Source: Xestospongia muta
Taxonomy: Eukaryota; Porifera; Demospongiae; Haplosclerida; Petrosiidae
Direction: 5' to 3'
Length of the DNA stretch: 64,000 nt
NCBI GenBank assembly: GCA_963693285.1
Contig: OY848918.1
Location: forward strand, 20,471,484-20,535,483
Position numbers and translations under genes: made by a program. Each line of letters opens with the position of its first letter. Within the stretch, counting starts at the first letter, position 1. The notes beneath the pieces are model-generated. The model was not told the DNA's origin. It did no database searches and worked only from the letters and a program-made list of their open reading frames with translations. Positions 39,687 to 52,178 of the stretch are shown here, one piece after another.

Positions 39687-42600
39687 TCAAGATTCAAGAA
39701 GGTTTTGACTAGTAGTAGATGAAAGTGGCAAAACGGGACTGTCAGGAATAGGTTTAAAAGTGTAGTCATCAGCTTGTTCTCTGAGGACAGATGCAGGAGT
39801 TGACTAAAAAAACAAAGAAATGTGTACATGTTATTGCAGGATGGTTTCATAAGTAAGAATTTAATAAATGAACTGAGTTATTGATACCAAAACTATTTGC
39901 AGAGTCTATACTTTTATTAAAACATGTTCATTGTCTTTGAATTCAATAGTTATTTATAGAGTTCACAAATATGTAAGAGATGTTTAGGGCTTCCTTGCAC
40001 ACAGAAAATGTCAAGTAAAAATAATAGATTGGTAGTATTGTACATTTACAGTTACAGTAACTAATATTGGTATGTAGATATTATTTACTAACCTGTGACA
40101 CTCTTTTCTTTAGCTCTTGTAATTTATCCATTGGAACTGCTACAACATTGTTTGGATCTATTGAGAGATGTCTTTTTGCATGGACTTTAGCACGCCATGC
40201 ATTAGCAATGTTTGCTGAAGAATAATTAACAACAGCAGGATTACTAATGGATTCATGTCTGTCCTGATCATCTTCTTTACTACTTATTCGAGCCATAGCA
40301 TTCTCTACAATTGAAACTATACGTGGCTGGTTATCTTCTTTTAGTTTACTGGTTACTTTTGCAGAGACATCTTTAAATGTTAACCTGCGTTTTTTACTAT
40401 CAGTTTCACTAGAGTTTATAAGCTCTTCCGTTCTCTCTTTTACAACCTCTTGTGTAGCTTTGACATGTGAATTAAAGTCTTCTAGCCTTTCCTTAAGACT
40501 GGTCCTTCGAGTTGATGTTGGTGAGGCACTTTCTGTTTTTTTAATGTTGTCCAAAAGGTTAGGGAAATTTGTTCCAAATGTTTGAGTATGTTTTCCTGGT
40601 TTGTAAACCATGTGCTGTTGTCCTTCTTGTAGAAACAAACTCTTCACTATTTTTTGACCTCTTTGTGTTCTGAGATCATGTTGTTTTGAACGACTTATTT
40701 TGTGGATTCGTTTGTTATTTCTCTCTTGTTCTTCCGTCAAGTCTTCAATACTTTCAGTTTCATCTTCATCATGTATTGACTCTAATTCAATTGCTTCATC
40801 TGATTTGTTCTGAATATCTTCATCAGCAAAATTAGTATGTCGAATATCATCATGTAGTGACACTTGATCAGATATCTTTTTCTCTGCCAATGGACTTAAT
40901 TCAGTGGCCTTCAGTGACTCAATAAAGACATTATCTTGTGCTTGATCATATGATTGAAATAGTTCATCCTTCTCACTAGATTCCTCCTGATATTCATCAT
41001 CATTATCAAGTTCACCACATACATTACTCTCTTGTTCCAAGTCAGTAAATTGAGAATTTTTTTCATCTTCTGACATAAAGTCATTATCATTTGATCTGTT
41101 GAGGTAAAATAATAATACACTTAAAATCTGCAAAAAAGCTTTGTTATAATACTTATATGCATAAATTAATATATTAGTAGAGTAGTTATATAAAAGATAA
41201 TACATATGAGTGTGTACCTGATTAATCCTCTTATTTTATATTTAGTAGTAGTATGTCTTAACCAGTTACATGATACTGCTAATATCAAATACACTAAAGT
41301 CATAAAAAGGAGTACCTAGAGAATGTAAGTCACAATAATAAATAGGGTCTATGTTACAATTGAATTTGTGCTGGTCAATTAAAAAAGGACAATCATACCA
41401 GTATATTTGTGTATGACATAATCAAATAAAGATCACCAATGAACATTGATAAGGTAAATTTAATGTCTACTTTAAGTATAAGATATCCCTATAATGACCT
41501 TATAATACTTATATAATTATTATTAACTTACAGCTATATTCACATAAGGTCGAACATCATCAAAGTTATATGCCTGAAGGATATAATCACCAGATGAAAG
41601 ATAACACTCTACTTCTGATTCTCCTGTAGTACACTTTGCTTTAAAGCCAGTGAGAAGGAATGAAGCTGAGGCAGAGAAGCCATAATAGTTAGGATTAATA
41701 TAAAAGAGCCAACGATACCTATAACATTAATAGAATACAATTTATATGTATATCATTGTATAATGTTAACAATACTAAACTATTATGTCTTAACATAGTA
41801 CATCTGTACATTTGATAATATATAGATAGACTCACACCCAGGGAGTATCATCACGAGGAATAAAGAAACCACTTGTGAATCCTGCTACACTAGATATGAT
41901 GGGTGACAGACGAAATGCATATGAGGGTAAAGATAAGATAATAAAAATGAGAAGAGAAATCCAAGTTTGATTGAGAGCCATAGCTACAACAACTAGTTGA
42001 AGAAAGACAGTAGCACTCCAGTATGTCATATTAACAAGCTATAAATATAATAATAATTAGTCATGTTAAACAATAATAACTATGTTAGTGACTCAATTAT
42101 ATATTTTGTAAACTTTCTTACCAGTAGGTACAAAACAAGAGCACAAAGGACAACAGGTATGGTTGCCATGGTAACAAAACGAAAGAAGCCTTGACAGATT
42201 AGGTCATGTGATCTACCAGCGCCATCAGCTTTTTCAAACCCATACACCTATACAAAGTATTGTATCAATACATATACATTCATGTATATACATTTGGTTC
42301 AAAGGATCTATATATATACATTGTATAAGTAAGTTCATGTATGTATATTAGGTTGAATTGAATCACAAAGGCAACCATACACATACTTAATATAGATGCA
42401 TCATATCAAATTAACTTCCTGGAAATACATTATTTACATTATATATAGAGTAAGCATTATAAATTATGCTTCAACAACATGTACACTTGTTATTGAATCC
42501 TGTCATTACTTGTAATGCCTTCAGATAGTAGTTTTGTAGGACTGGGAACATAAACAAAGCACTAGCCACTGAATAGACACAAAATCCAGACATGATTAAA

Positions 42601-44216
42601 ATGGGAGTGTCCTGTTGAAAATAGACTGTTCCTAAAGCACAAAGGAAAAGATGTCATTGAACATTAAATTGATATATCTATTAAATAAAATGTTATACTT
42701 AAAATATCTAATTACAGTTAAAGTTTATACAGTCATTCACCTAACAATAGTCCGTAGGCAAAGAATATAATAGGTAAATATAACCCCCACACAATAGTAG
42801 TTCGTTTACTAGCTCTAGCCTCAAGAACAGACCAACGAGTGAACCAGTTTGCTTGAGGTTGTCGCCTATCCTTGTTTTTATTACTAGCATGAACGTTTCT
42901 GTGTGTGAGTATGTGTATGAGAGAAAAACGAGAGAAAGAAAGAGGAAAAGGAAAGTCTTAAAATGTATATACATAGCAATAATATCTTACAGAGGTAAAG
43001 TAGAGGAAGTTCTGATGTATAAAGGATTTTTTTGCTGTCTATCAAGAGTTTGTATAGACATACTTTCAAAGTCCTTTACACGAGCACATTTTATAGCCCA
43101 CTTTATTAAATCTTGTTCAGTTGAATTCTGAAAGGAAACAGTCACTATTATATATACATTTTCACATACAATCCCTCTATTTTTGAAGTAACAATGCATA
43201 TCAGTAGGCAGTGTAGATATCCTTGCAATTGTGTACTATATTACACTGAGTCTTATGGTTGTATTTTGTATTAGCATACCTGATAATGTTCTAATATGAT
43301 TTCTCTCATCCATGGTTTGCCCAACATATCCATAATGACATCTGTAGAACAATATTAATAACATTCTTCTATATAAAGTTGCTTTATTGATGTAAAAAAT
43401 TAATGCTATGATTATAAATTGTGATGTAGGTTTATGGCACAACAATTATATTAAGTAACATTAATATTGACAACAAAAGTAATGCAAGGCATACATAGAT
43501 TATTAAACAAGTGACATTATTACCTGCTGGGTTGTGTTCTTCAAGTTGAGGTAGTATGAGACCTCGTTTAAGAAATTCATTCATTAAAGCCTCAACAAAG
43601 AAACTGTATGCTTTCTGGGGTACTCCATGATAAGCTACATTACCATCACTGAGTAAAATCAGTTTATGAAACATGTAAAATATCTCAAATCGTGGCTGAT
43701 GTATTGTGAGAACAACAGTTCTATTGGAATAAGCAAGACGGTTTAAGTGACTGAGCAGTTCAATTGATGCAGTAGCATCAAGACCTATGATAAATAAATA
43801 TATATTATAATAATATTACATATTACATATTGTATATGGACCTATTTATAAAAGGACTGCTGAAATTCCTTAGATAACCTGTAAATATCAGGTTAGCTAT
43901 ATATAATATACTACAACACATAAATTTATTAATATGATTATGAAGTAAAGTTATTAACTATTGACAATTAATTCTTTGTTAATTATATTCATGGAGTTTA
44001 TTTACATTTCCTGTATCAACTAATAACATTTATATTTTTTGTAACAATTAATGACATTAATTTGTACTGGTTATGTAACAAGGAAAGTGTCACCTCAACA
44101 TTAATACACTTAACAAGTGTGCCAATATTGCTATGCTGTTAATTTAAAATAAAATAAAATTTTATGATACATCTATTAATTATATGTGAATTAACATGTA
44201 TATACTTGGGGTTAAC

Positions 44217-44255
<39 letters not shown>

Positions 44256-47200
44256 TATTATAATCTATAATTTACATGTACATACATGTCTATAAGGAGG
44301 AATACTTGTCTTTGTTATAATATATCTTACCTGATGTTGGTTCATCTAAAAAGATGACCTTAGGCATTGTGAGTAGTTGTAATGCAATCACTAATCTCCT
44401 TTTTTGTCCACCACTAAGTCCAGGTCCAGAAGCCCCACCTACTTTTGTGTCTTGGACTGAATGGAGACCAGTCTAAAGAAAACAATGACATTCAGAAGTA
44501 CATGTAATGTATATTATATTGTACAGGTACTGTATGTATATATAAATTAACACTTGAATGAATTGAAACTTAACAATTCATACATGCAAATACACACCAT
44601 GAACATGAAGTCTATATTTTATATGTATATACATGTTGATAATTCCATTATACTATATGTGTTGTACATGTATAATTATATAATATACCACTTCCATAAC
44701 TTGTTCTACTCTCTCAAATTTCTGTCTCCAAGTCATTTTATCAGGTAATTTCATGTGAGCAGCCAAAGTTAAGTTCTCTCTACAAATTAGTGTTCATTAT
44801 AATGTCATCTCAAGTTACATACTCACCTAACAGTAAGTTCTTCATAATAAGGTGTGGCTAACTGTAAAACATATCCAGTGTTAGCTATATACTTTTGTCG
44901 TACTTTATCCAATGAATGTCCATTAACATATATCTCACCCTATAGACATACATGTACAATATTAAGTATCTTTTAAACAGTTAATTACTGATATGTTGCC
45001 AGTTTTTCGTCTTCCAGTAAGCAAATCTAAAAATGTTGTCTTCCCACATCCTAAAAAATGTAACAATCATATGATGTTATATAAGAATTGATAAATAAAA
45101 TCATGTAATAAGTCCATAACATAACATTGATATTGCTATATACCACATACATGTACATGACATGATGGTAACATTAAAGTCAAATAATAAACATGCATTT
45201 TGTCATGTGATAGTCACCTGATGGTCCCATGATACAAACAAGTTCTCCTGGATTAAAATAGAGTGATATTCCATGTAGAATCTCGTTATGTACTCGACCA
45301 CACCCACGATAACCAGGAATAGGTTAAGTCTATAGAGGAATATCACATATACATGTATATACACAGACTACTTGTCATATATATGTAGTATTTGGAACAC
45401 TTGTACATGTATGTACATGTATGTTTAAGGTTTACCTGAGCTTCAAATTTATTATCAGTGTTATCATAACTAAAATAACTTGGCCGCTTTGACACTAAAC
45501 CTGAAGTCACTGATATATCCATCTAATAGAATAAAAGCATGTATATATGTATGTGTACATTTTACTCAATAGGATTAGTGACATATACATGTAATATAGA
45601 ATGTTATTATATATGTATGTTTTTTCATTCTGTACCTTATCGGTTTCTTGTGATATTTCAGTATGTGATGGCTGTACACTTTCTTCAAAACAAGATACAG
45701 ATTTCAAATGTAGTGTAGACGGGTTATCAGATGTATTAAGCTACAAAATGTCACATATTATGTACAAAACAATAAAGTAATCAGACTCTCTATACTGGTA
45801 TTTTTCTTAAGTACTGTACTATAACACTGCAGTTCAGTCCAATATGGTAGAGAACAGTATGTATCATTAGAAGTAAGTACTCTTACAATACCTTTAATGT
45901 ATATACTTTCATAATCTTCTACAGTACTACTTACTTTAAATAAGCATTTGCTTTTGTGAGCAGAAGGGATGGAGCCTACGCCAAATTTAGTTCTGCTACC
46001 AAGTTTTGTTACAGAGCCTTTGCTATCTTTAAGCATCCATGCTTTAGATGTACTATGTTCACTTTGAGAGGATACTTTACTCTCATTATGACTTAAAGAC
46101 ACTGGAACATGTTCAAAATCAAATACTATATATAATGAAATATAGTTGTTATCAATGTACATGTTGCACATGTAACTGTACATGTTGTACATGTGAATAT
46201 ACTGTTATTATAATTGACATAAAAATGTACATATCTAAAAAGCAAAGCAATCATCATTACTACATCATGATACATGACTACATCTACATACTTATATGTC
46301 ACTGTCATTACAATATACAGTGTACATGTACATTATAACACACACTATAGACAGTATGAGTACATACCAACAGAGGGTGTGGTGACAGGATCACCTTTTT
46401 GACATGGCTCCTCATCTTCATTCTCTTCAATAACCTCCTCATCAATTATTGATGGTTGAGATGGACGACGAAAGTTTTTCAAGACATTTGGTGTAGCTAT
46501 TTAAGGAATATACTTATCATGTGACTACTATATAATGATCACATGACTTACATGTGCTAGAACAAGGTCTTAAGAGGAACTGAGCAGTCCAATCTGTAGG
46601 TCCACGTATTGTGCTTTTTGATTTCCTATGATACATAGCACTATGAGACCTATTAAACGCTAAAGAAGAAAAGACATTTGTTAATAAAATCTATGAACTG
46701 TTAGTCCACATATCCATCTATTTATCTGTGTATCTCTTGTTGTCAATCTGTCTGTTCATTTATTAATATGTCTGTAGTCTATCTCTATATATGCCATTAA
46801 TCTATCCATCCATCCATATAATCATTTGGTTTAATAGGTGCATTGTTTTCTATTTCATCTTCAGATTCTTGAATATTATCCTCTAAAACAAAAGATACAG
46901 TGGTAGTATCTGTTTTCTCATCTTTTTCCTTCTTAGGATAAATGTCAACACTGTACTTTAAATCAATACAAGCAACAGAGACAGCCTCTTCTAAACCACA
47001 TACTGGAAACTACAGAAGACAAAAATTGCACATATTTGTACTTGTATACATGTATTACTAAAACATGTACAGTATATATGACATATACATGTAAATGTAC
47101 TAGCAAATAATGCAATAGTCAATATTTTATGATACAATAAGCATGACAAAAACCAAAACAGGAAAATTTTTAAAATAATAATTATTAATCTGATAGAGGG

Positions 47201-49686
47201 TCATACCTGTGGGACACCAATCTGTTTCTTCTCTTCTAAAGACACTCGTTCCAAGTACAAGCGTTGTCGAACAAATAAGATAATTTCCCAGATATAAAAT
47301 ATGATCTAAAGACAGAAACAGACTGACTACTAATAATGACAATATAAAGAAGTGATATCAATACATTATACAAATTATGTACATGAACAACCACATGTAC
47401 AGTTGTGAATTAAAGTTAACAATATAACAGTCACTTAATACATGTAGATTTCATTGGTAACAATAAAAATGCAATACAAACACCTTCTCACAAATTCCAA
47501 CCAAACATCTCTCTTCCTTTTCATATACTTTCCTTCCCATATCACATCACTATTAGTACTATTATATGTCATATTAAATAGACTTACCTTTACAATAATA
47601 GAAAAGACAGTAATTGAGACAACAACAACAATGACACTGATTTTAACCCAATCATAATCTAACTCTCCCTTAATAGAACTGAAGTCTAACTTATCAGGAC
47701 AGAATTGGTTACAATGAATTGAATAACAAGTATCTCTGAATTCTAAGTTATCCGCAATATATTGACATCTGTACCACATGGAAATAGCATCTTGGATAGT
47801 CAAAGCCTAAAGTAGAAGACATGAGCAATAGAGCAAAATGATTGTTGAAGCCTGGCTAATCTACTTAATACTATTTAGTAGGGATACTTGTGCTGTAATG
47901 ACTAGTGATTCAGTATATTGCTTAATCAGCAATTTCACTCCATGCTTTTTTTTCTCCGGTCTGTATATAGCAAACATTATTTATTTTTATATGTCGGCCT
48001 CGCTTGCTCTCTGTTGTGTTCTCTAAGTAGCATACTATATTGTCTAACTTGTCTTTCTACCTCTTTTTTATTTCTCATTCTCATTTTTACTTGCTTCTCC
48101 AAGATATACTCTATTATCTCTTCACAATCTCTGTCTCCAGTTATGCTCTGTAGCTAAGGCACTTTTTCTCACAACATAGACTATTATTACATCAATATTC
48201 TTTTCAATACAACATATGTAGTTTGTATTGTACATTTATAAACTTTTAAACAGCATTAATTCTATTACTAAAGCACGGCGGCAATATTCTTAACTCAGTT
48301 ATAATTGAGATGTGACAATTTGATTTAACACATTCCAATTGCATTCAATTAGTGACATATATATGTGTTGTACATCTTAGGAACTTACATCAGCTGGATT
48401 ACATGATTTTGTATTAGCCACCTGTTCACTTGATGTGCTTCCAGAAAAGTAATATGAAGACCACACCCCACTTTTTATAGTATGACTATATTAAGAATAG
48501 ATAGTTTATTTATATTAATATGAATAACTTTTACTATTATTACATTGATCCTGTTTCCATCATATAATTAATCAAATATTATTATTATTACTATTGTTAT
48601 TAATTAATCTCGCTGTGCGTGGGTGCATAGCTAGGGGTTACTGTAGTCTGTCAGTGTTGTCTGTATGTGTGTCTGTTGTCCGGGCAAATGGCTTTGAGCT
48701 GCTTTAATTCGGCAAACAGGCACTGGTAGCCACCAAACTATAGTGGTTGGTAGCAAAACGTATGTACTTTTTAAGAATACTGCCAAAAAAGCGTCAAACG
48801 AACAAAAAGCTTTAAAAGTCTGAAAAACATTTGAAAAAAAGCACAGCTTTCAGTGAAGACTCGAGAATTCAATAAAAACCTCTTGCATACAGTTTATGAC
48901 ATGTGTGAGAAGTTTTGCAAAATTACCTCTTTGGAAAGTTATGATAGTTTTACTAACTTTTGGCAGTTTTCTTTGTAGATACATTGAGTGCGAACTAAAA
49001 ATACCAGCACCATAGCTGTCATTGGAGAATCACTAACTTTTACTAAGAAGTTGGAAAGCATTGGACCTTTTGTCAATTAGCGTGCAAAGTACCCAGTAGA
49101 CCCAGCGCATTTTAAAAGCTTTTCTCCCTCTGATTGAAGAGAAATTCTGAGTCATCAATAGTCATCTTGCGCATCACGTGAGATATACTTGTCTGGATAC
49201 GTCATTAGAGAATGCTAAAAACAATAAAGAAATTTGCTTGGTAGTGCCTTATGGTCAATTAGTTTACAAATTGGCCATTAAGTTGACTATTTTCAGAGTA
49301 AAGCTGAGTCATTAATAATTAACCATACTTTTAAGCTTGTGGAATGTTAAGTGTACATGCACTCTGCACTCTGCTGTATAGATCTACACTGCTCACCACA
49401 GCCAGTTTAAGCACTTTAGTGCATTATTATAAGATATATTACGTGAGATATTCTTGTCTGGTATACGTCACTTGAGAATGCTAAAAACAATAAAGAATTT
49501 TCTTGGTAGTGCCATATGGTCAATTAGTTCACAAATTGGCCAGTAAGTTGACTATTGTCGGAGTAAAGCTGAGCCATTAATAATTAACCATACTTTTAAG
49601 CTTGTGGAATGTTAAGTGTACATGCACTCTGTACTCTGCTGTATAGATCTACACTGCCCACCACAGCGAGGCAAAGCACTTAAGTG

Positions 49687-49748
<62 letters not shown>

Positions 49749-51318
49749 GGTAGCTATAACAGGCAAAATTCATGAAGCTCATACTTGTACATACAAATAT
49801 ATGTGTAAAAAATAATGGTGCATATATAGATTCTATGTACATGTACATGCACTAGAACATTAGGTAAATAATATTAAGACAAAAGTAGTAGAATTCAATC
49901 TAATTACTATAATAATTAATGGAGCAGTATACAATACTATGAAAATATCACAATTATATAATAATTTATAATCTAACTTACATAAACGACCCCCTCAAAT
50001 TGCCAATATCTTGTGTTATTTCTTCATTTGATATACCAGACAAAATCCCATCAGAATCAAATAGACTTGAAGTAGCAAAATAAATATGTTGCAAACACTC
50101 AGTCACTATAAAACTTAATAATGGTACAGTTTTTGATATAGCAATACTAGAATTCATGACGCCTCCATATTCAGCTACTATGAACAGAAACTCTAATCCT
50201 AAACTTGGTTGTATGCTATCTCCCTGGTACTGTCCTGGAATTACGCTATTAGCAATGCTGTCTGCTAGGAGGTATACATCATAAAGGCTAAAGAGTGTTA
50301 TAATGGGTATTTCACCTCTTGGGAAGTAATCTGGGCTAGATAATACACAGTAGATACTGAGGCAACATGGGGAGCCTTGGGTTGTATCAGAGCACTGAGG
50401 ACTAGTTGAGATGATAGTAAGTAAATCCTTTGTTGATTTGATGTTGGTAGGTATGTTCATTGTATCATCTTCATCCTTAACTGTGCCATTAAATCTACGA
50501 TAAATATTGTTACGAAAGTTAACAAACCATGATGAGTCAGCGATTATACTTATATCGGTTATATTATTGAGCTTTTCGTAAACCCATTTTGCATTGTTGA
50601 CCACACCTAGACCTCCTGCACTGGAGCCAGCAAGAATCAGATCTGTGGCATCAGACAACCCATTAACCATTAGTTCATTAATAATGCTACGAAATATGAC
50701 TGATCCTCTGAACGTGAATTGCAAAGTTGGACTTTCTGGTTTGTAAACTTTGTCTAAGAAGTCTGACTGAGGGTTACCTGATTCATTGATATTAGGTACT
50801 TCTCTGGTATCATTTCCAAGCCACATATCACTGCTGCAGTAAGGGATAATGACATGATTATAATCATAAAATGAAGGGTTATTCTCCTTCTTTGAGTCCA
50901 CAATATCTCTACCTACTATGTTCTTTAGTACTTCATTATCTTTAATAAACGTGCTCATGGAAGTCATGTATGGATTAAGCCTGACACTCAAATTTCTGTT
51001 TTTAGTAGCAGTCCAAGCCACAGTGAGGTTGAATTGAGGATAAAAATTGTCTAATAGTGTTTCTTGGCTAGTAGCAAACTCTTTTCTAACTTTAGAATTT
51101 AAGAATCGTCTGTTACAAGTTTCTGGTGAGTAGCAAAGTCCACCACTTTCCAGAAAGACCAGCCATTTACTGGAGGAATTTGTTTTCTCTATGAAATACC
51201 CTGGTCTGGAAAAGTCGTTGCAAAGAGCTGCTTTATCTCGGACAGTGGTCCACGTCAAGGCTGCCTCAGTTATGAAGAGAGGCAGGAATAAATAGAAAGT
51301 TAAGACATTGTAAGTCAT
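39687..51318 (-). CDS. Notum/pectin-acetylesterase-like ectodomain fused to an ABCG transporter
   Basis: Exons (high to low): 49982-51318, 48389-48485, 47588-47806, 47207-47305, about 46860-47009 (3' edge unresolved), 46552-46659, 46368-46496, 45935-46125, 45636-45740, 45436-45522, 45218-45329, 44989-45050, 44827-44939, 44689-44779, 44331-44472, 43524-43784, 43280-43341, 42991-43127, 42741-42898, 42510-42631, 42122-42247, 41836-42038, 41532-41718, 41218-41315, 40093-41095, 39687-39803. All other junctions are GT-AG and in phase. The start ATG 51318 gives a signal peptide. The hydrolase has GSSAGG (nucleophile Ser), LYDVYLL (candidate Asp), CLQHI (candidate His) and a Notum-like HCNQFCP end. 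A membrane helix follows ([17 protein letters not shown]), then the ATPase: [39 protein letters not shown] membrane helices include [11 protein letters not shown]. The roughly 370-residue tail is charged. An in-frame TAA lies at 45324-45326. About 1,800 residues. Confidence 0.8.
44219..44255. repeat. (TA)n microsatellite in a transporter intron
   Basis: About 37 bases of alternating T and A between the exons 43524-43784 and 44331-44472. Confidence 0.95.
48608..49748 (+). mobile_element. Hairpin-ended dispersed element, copy B, with internal 265-bp duplication and ATT tail
   Basis: It starts CTCGCTGTGCGTGGG with a GCATAGCTAGGG counterpart, like copy A, then a TG-rich run. Its 3' half is duplicated in tandem: 'gtgagatat' near 49178 recurs near 49443 and 'gatctacactgc' near 49380 recurs near 49647 (265-bp period). 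The first unit ends in CACAGCCAG plus GCACTTTAGTGC, the second in CACAGCGAGG plus the hairpin GCACTTAAGTGC, followed by about 60 bases of ATT repeat. It lies in the intron between the first two exons of the transporter gene. Confidence 0.7.
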
Positions 51319-52044
51319 TTCGTGTCTTGATAGCAAAACGGAGAGCAACAATTAATACAAGCTTCCTGTTTGCTTTGGCTGCTGTTAGCAGCCACTGTTA
51401 TAGAGCTTTATACAACGTATGTTTCAGTCAACACCCAGTCATATTTAGAATACTTAAATAATTCTTATAAATCAAATAGTTATTAACAATGAATATTGAA
51501 TAACTACATTCAAAAATATAATTTTCTATTCTTATAATAAAGAAAATTCTGATCATTATATTGTAGTATATACAAGTAGATTGATATATTGATAAGTGTG
51601 TAATTATACTAATTATCTCTACTTTAATCTATCTTAATATGAAACTAAACAATTAAGATTGAATTATGGTACATATATTAATGTTAATAGCTAGAACTAT
51701 AGTGTGAACTAGTGGATATACTGTGTATGTATCAAGTACAAGAACTATATTATACTTCACATTGATATTAGAAGAGAAGGTAACATCTATGTTAATATTA
51801 AGGTCTTGCATATAATAATTAGCAGTTAATGTTTAAGTTTTACTTGATATTTTTGTCAGAAAAGTATAGACACTGAATGCTTTCTTTACTTACTACAGGA
51901 GTTGCCGACTTACTTTTATCTTGTATTGATGATACATACTCTCTTATCTGTGTCTGTGAATAACTTTTATTGGTTTGGTGTAGAAAATGGAGATGTTGTA
52001 TTTGATCATGTCTTGTGTACCTTTAACTGGAGATAGATAGATAA

Positions 52045-52109
<65 letters not shown>

Positions 52110-52110
52110 G

Positions 52111-52178
<68 letters not shown>

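Noticed and set aside
44989..45000. A GC-type splice donor after the Walker A exon (ACTG then GCAACA)
   Set aside because: Using the normal GT donor 12 bases further on gives the expected KTGNIS-GEIYVNG sequence in phase, so no unusual donor is needed.
49612..49848. Minus-strand ORF with a poly-Ile run
   Set aside because: Translation of the ATT repeat tail of the hairpin element.
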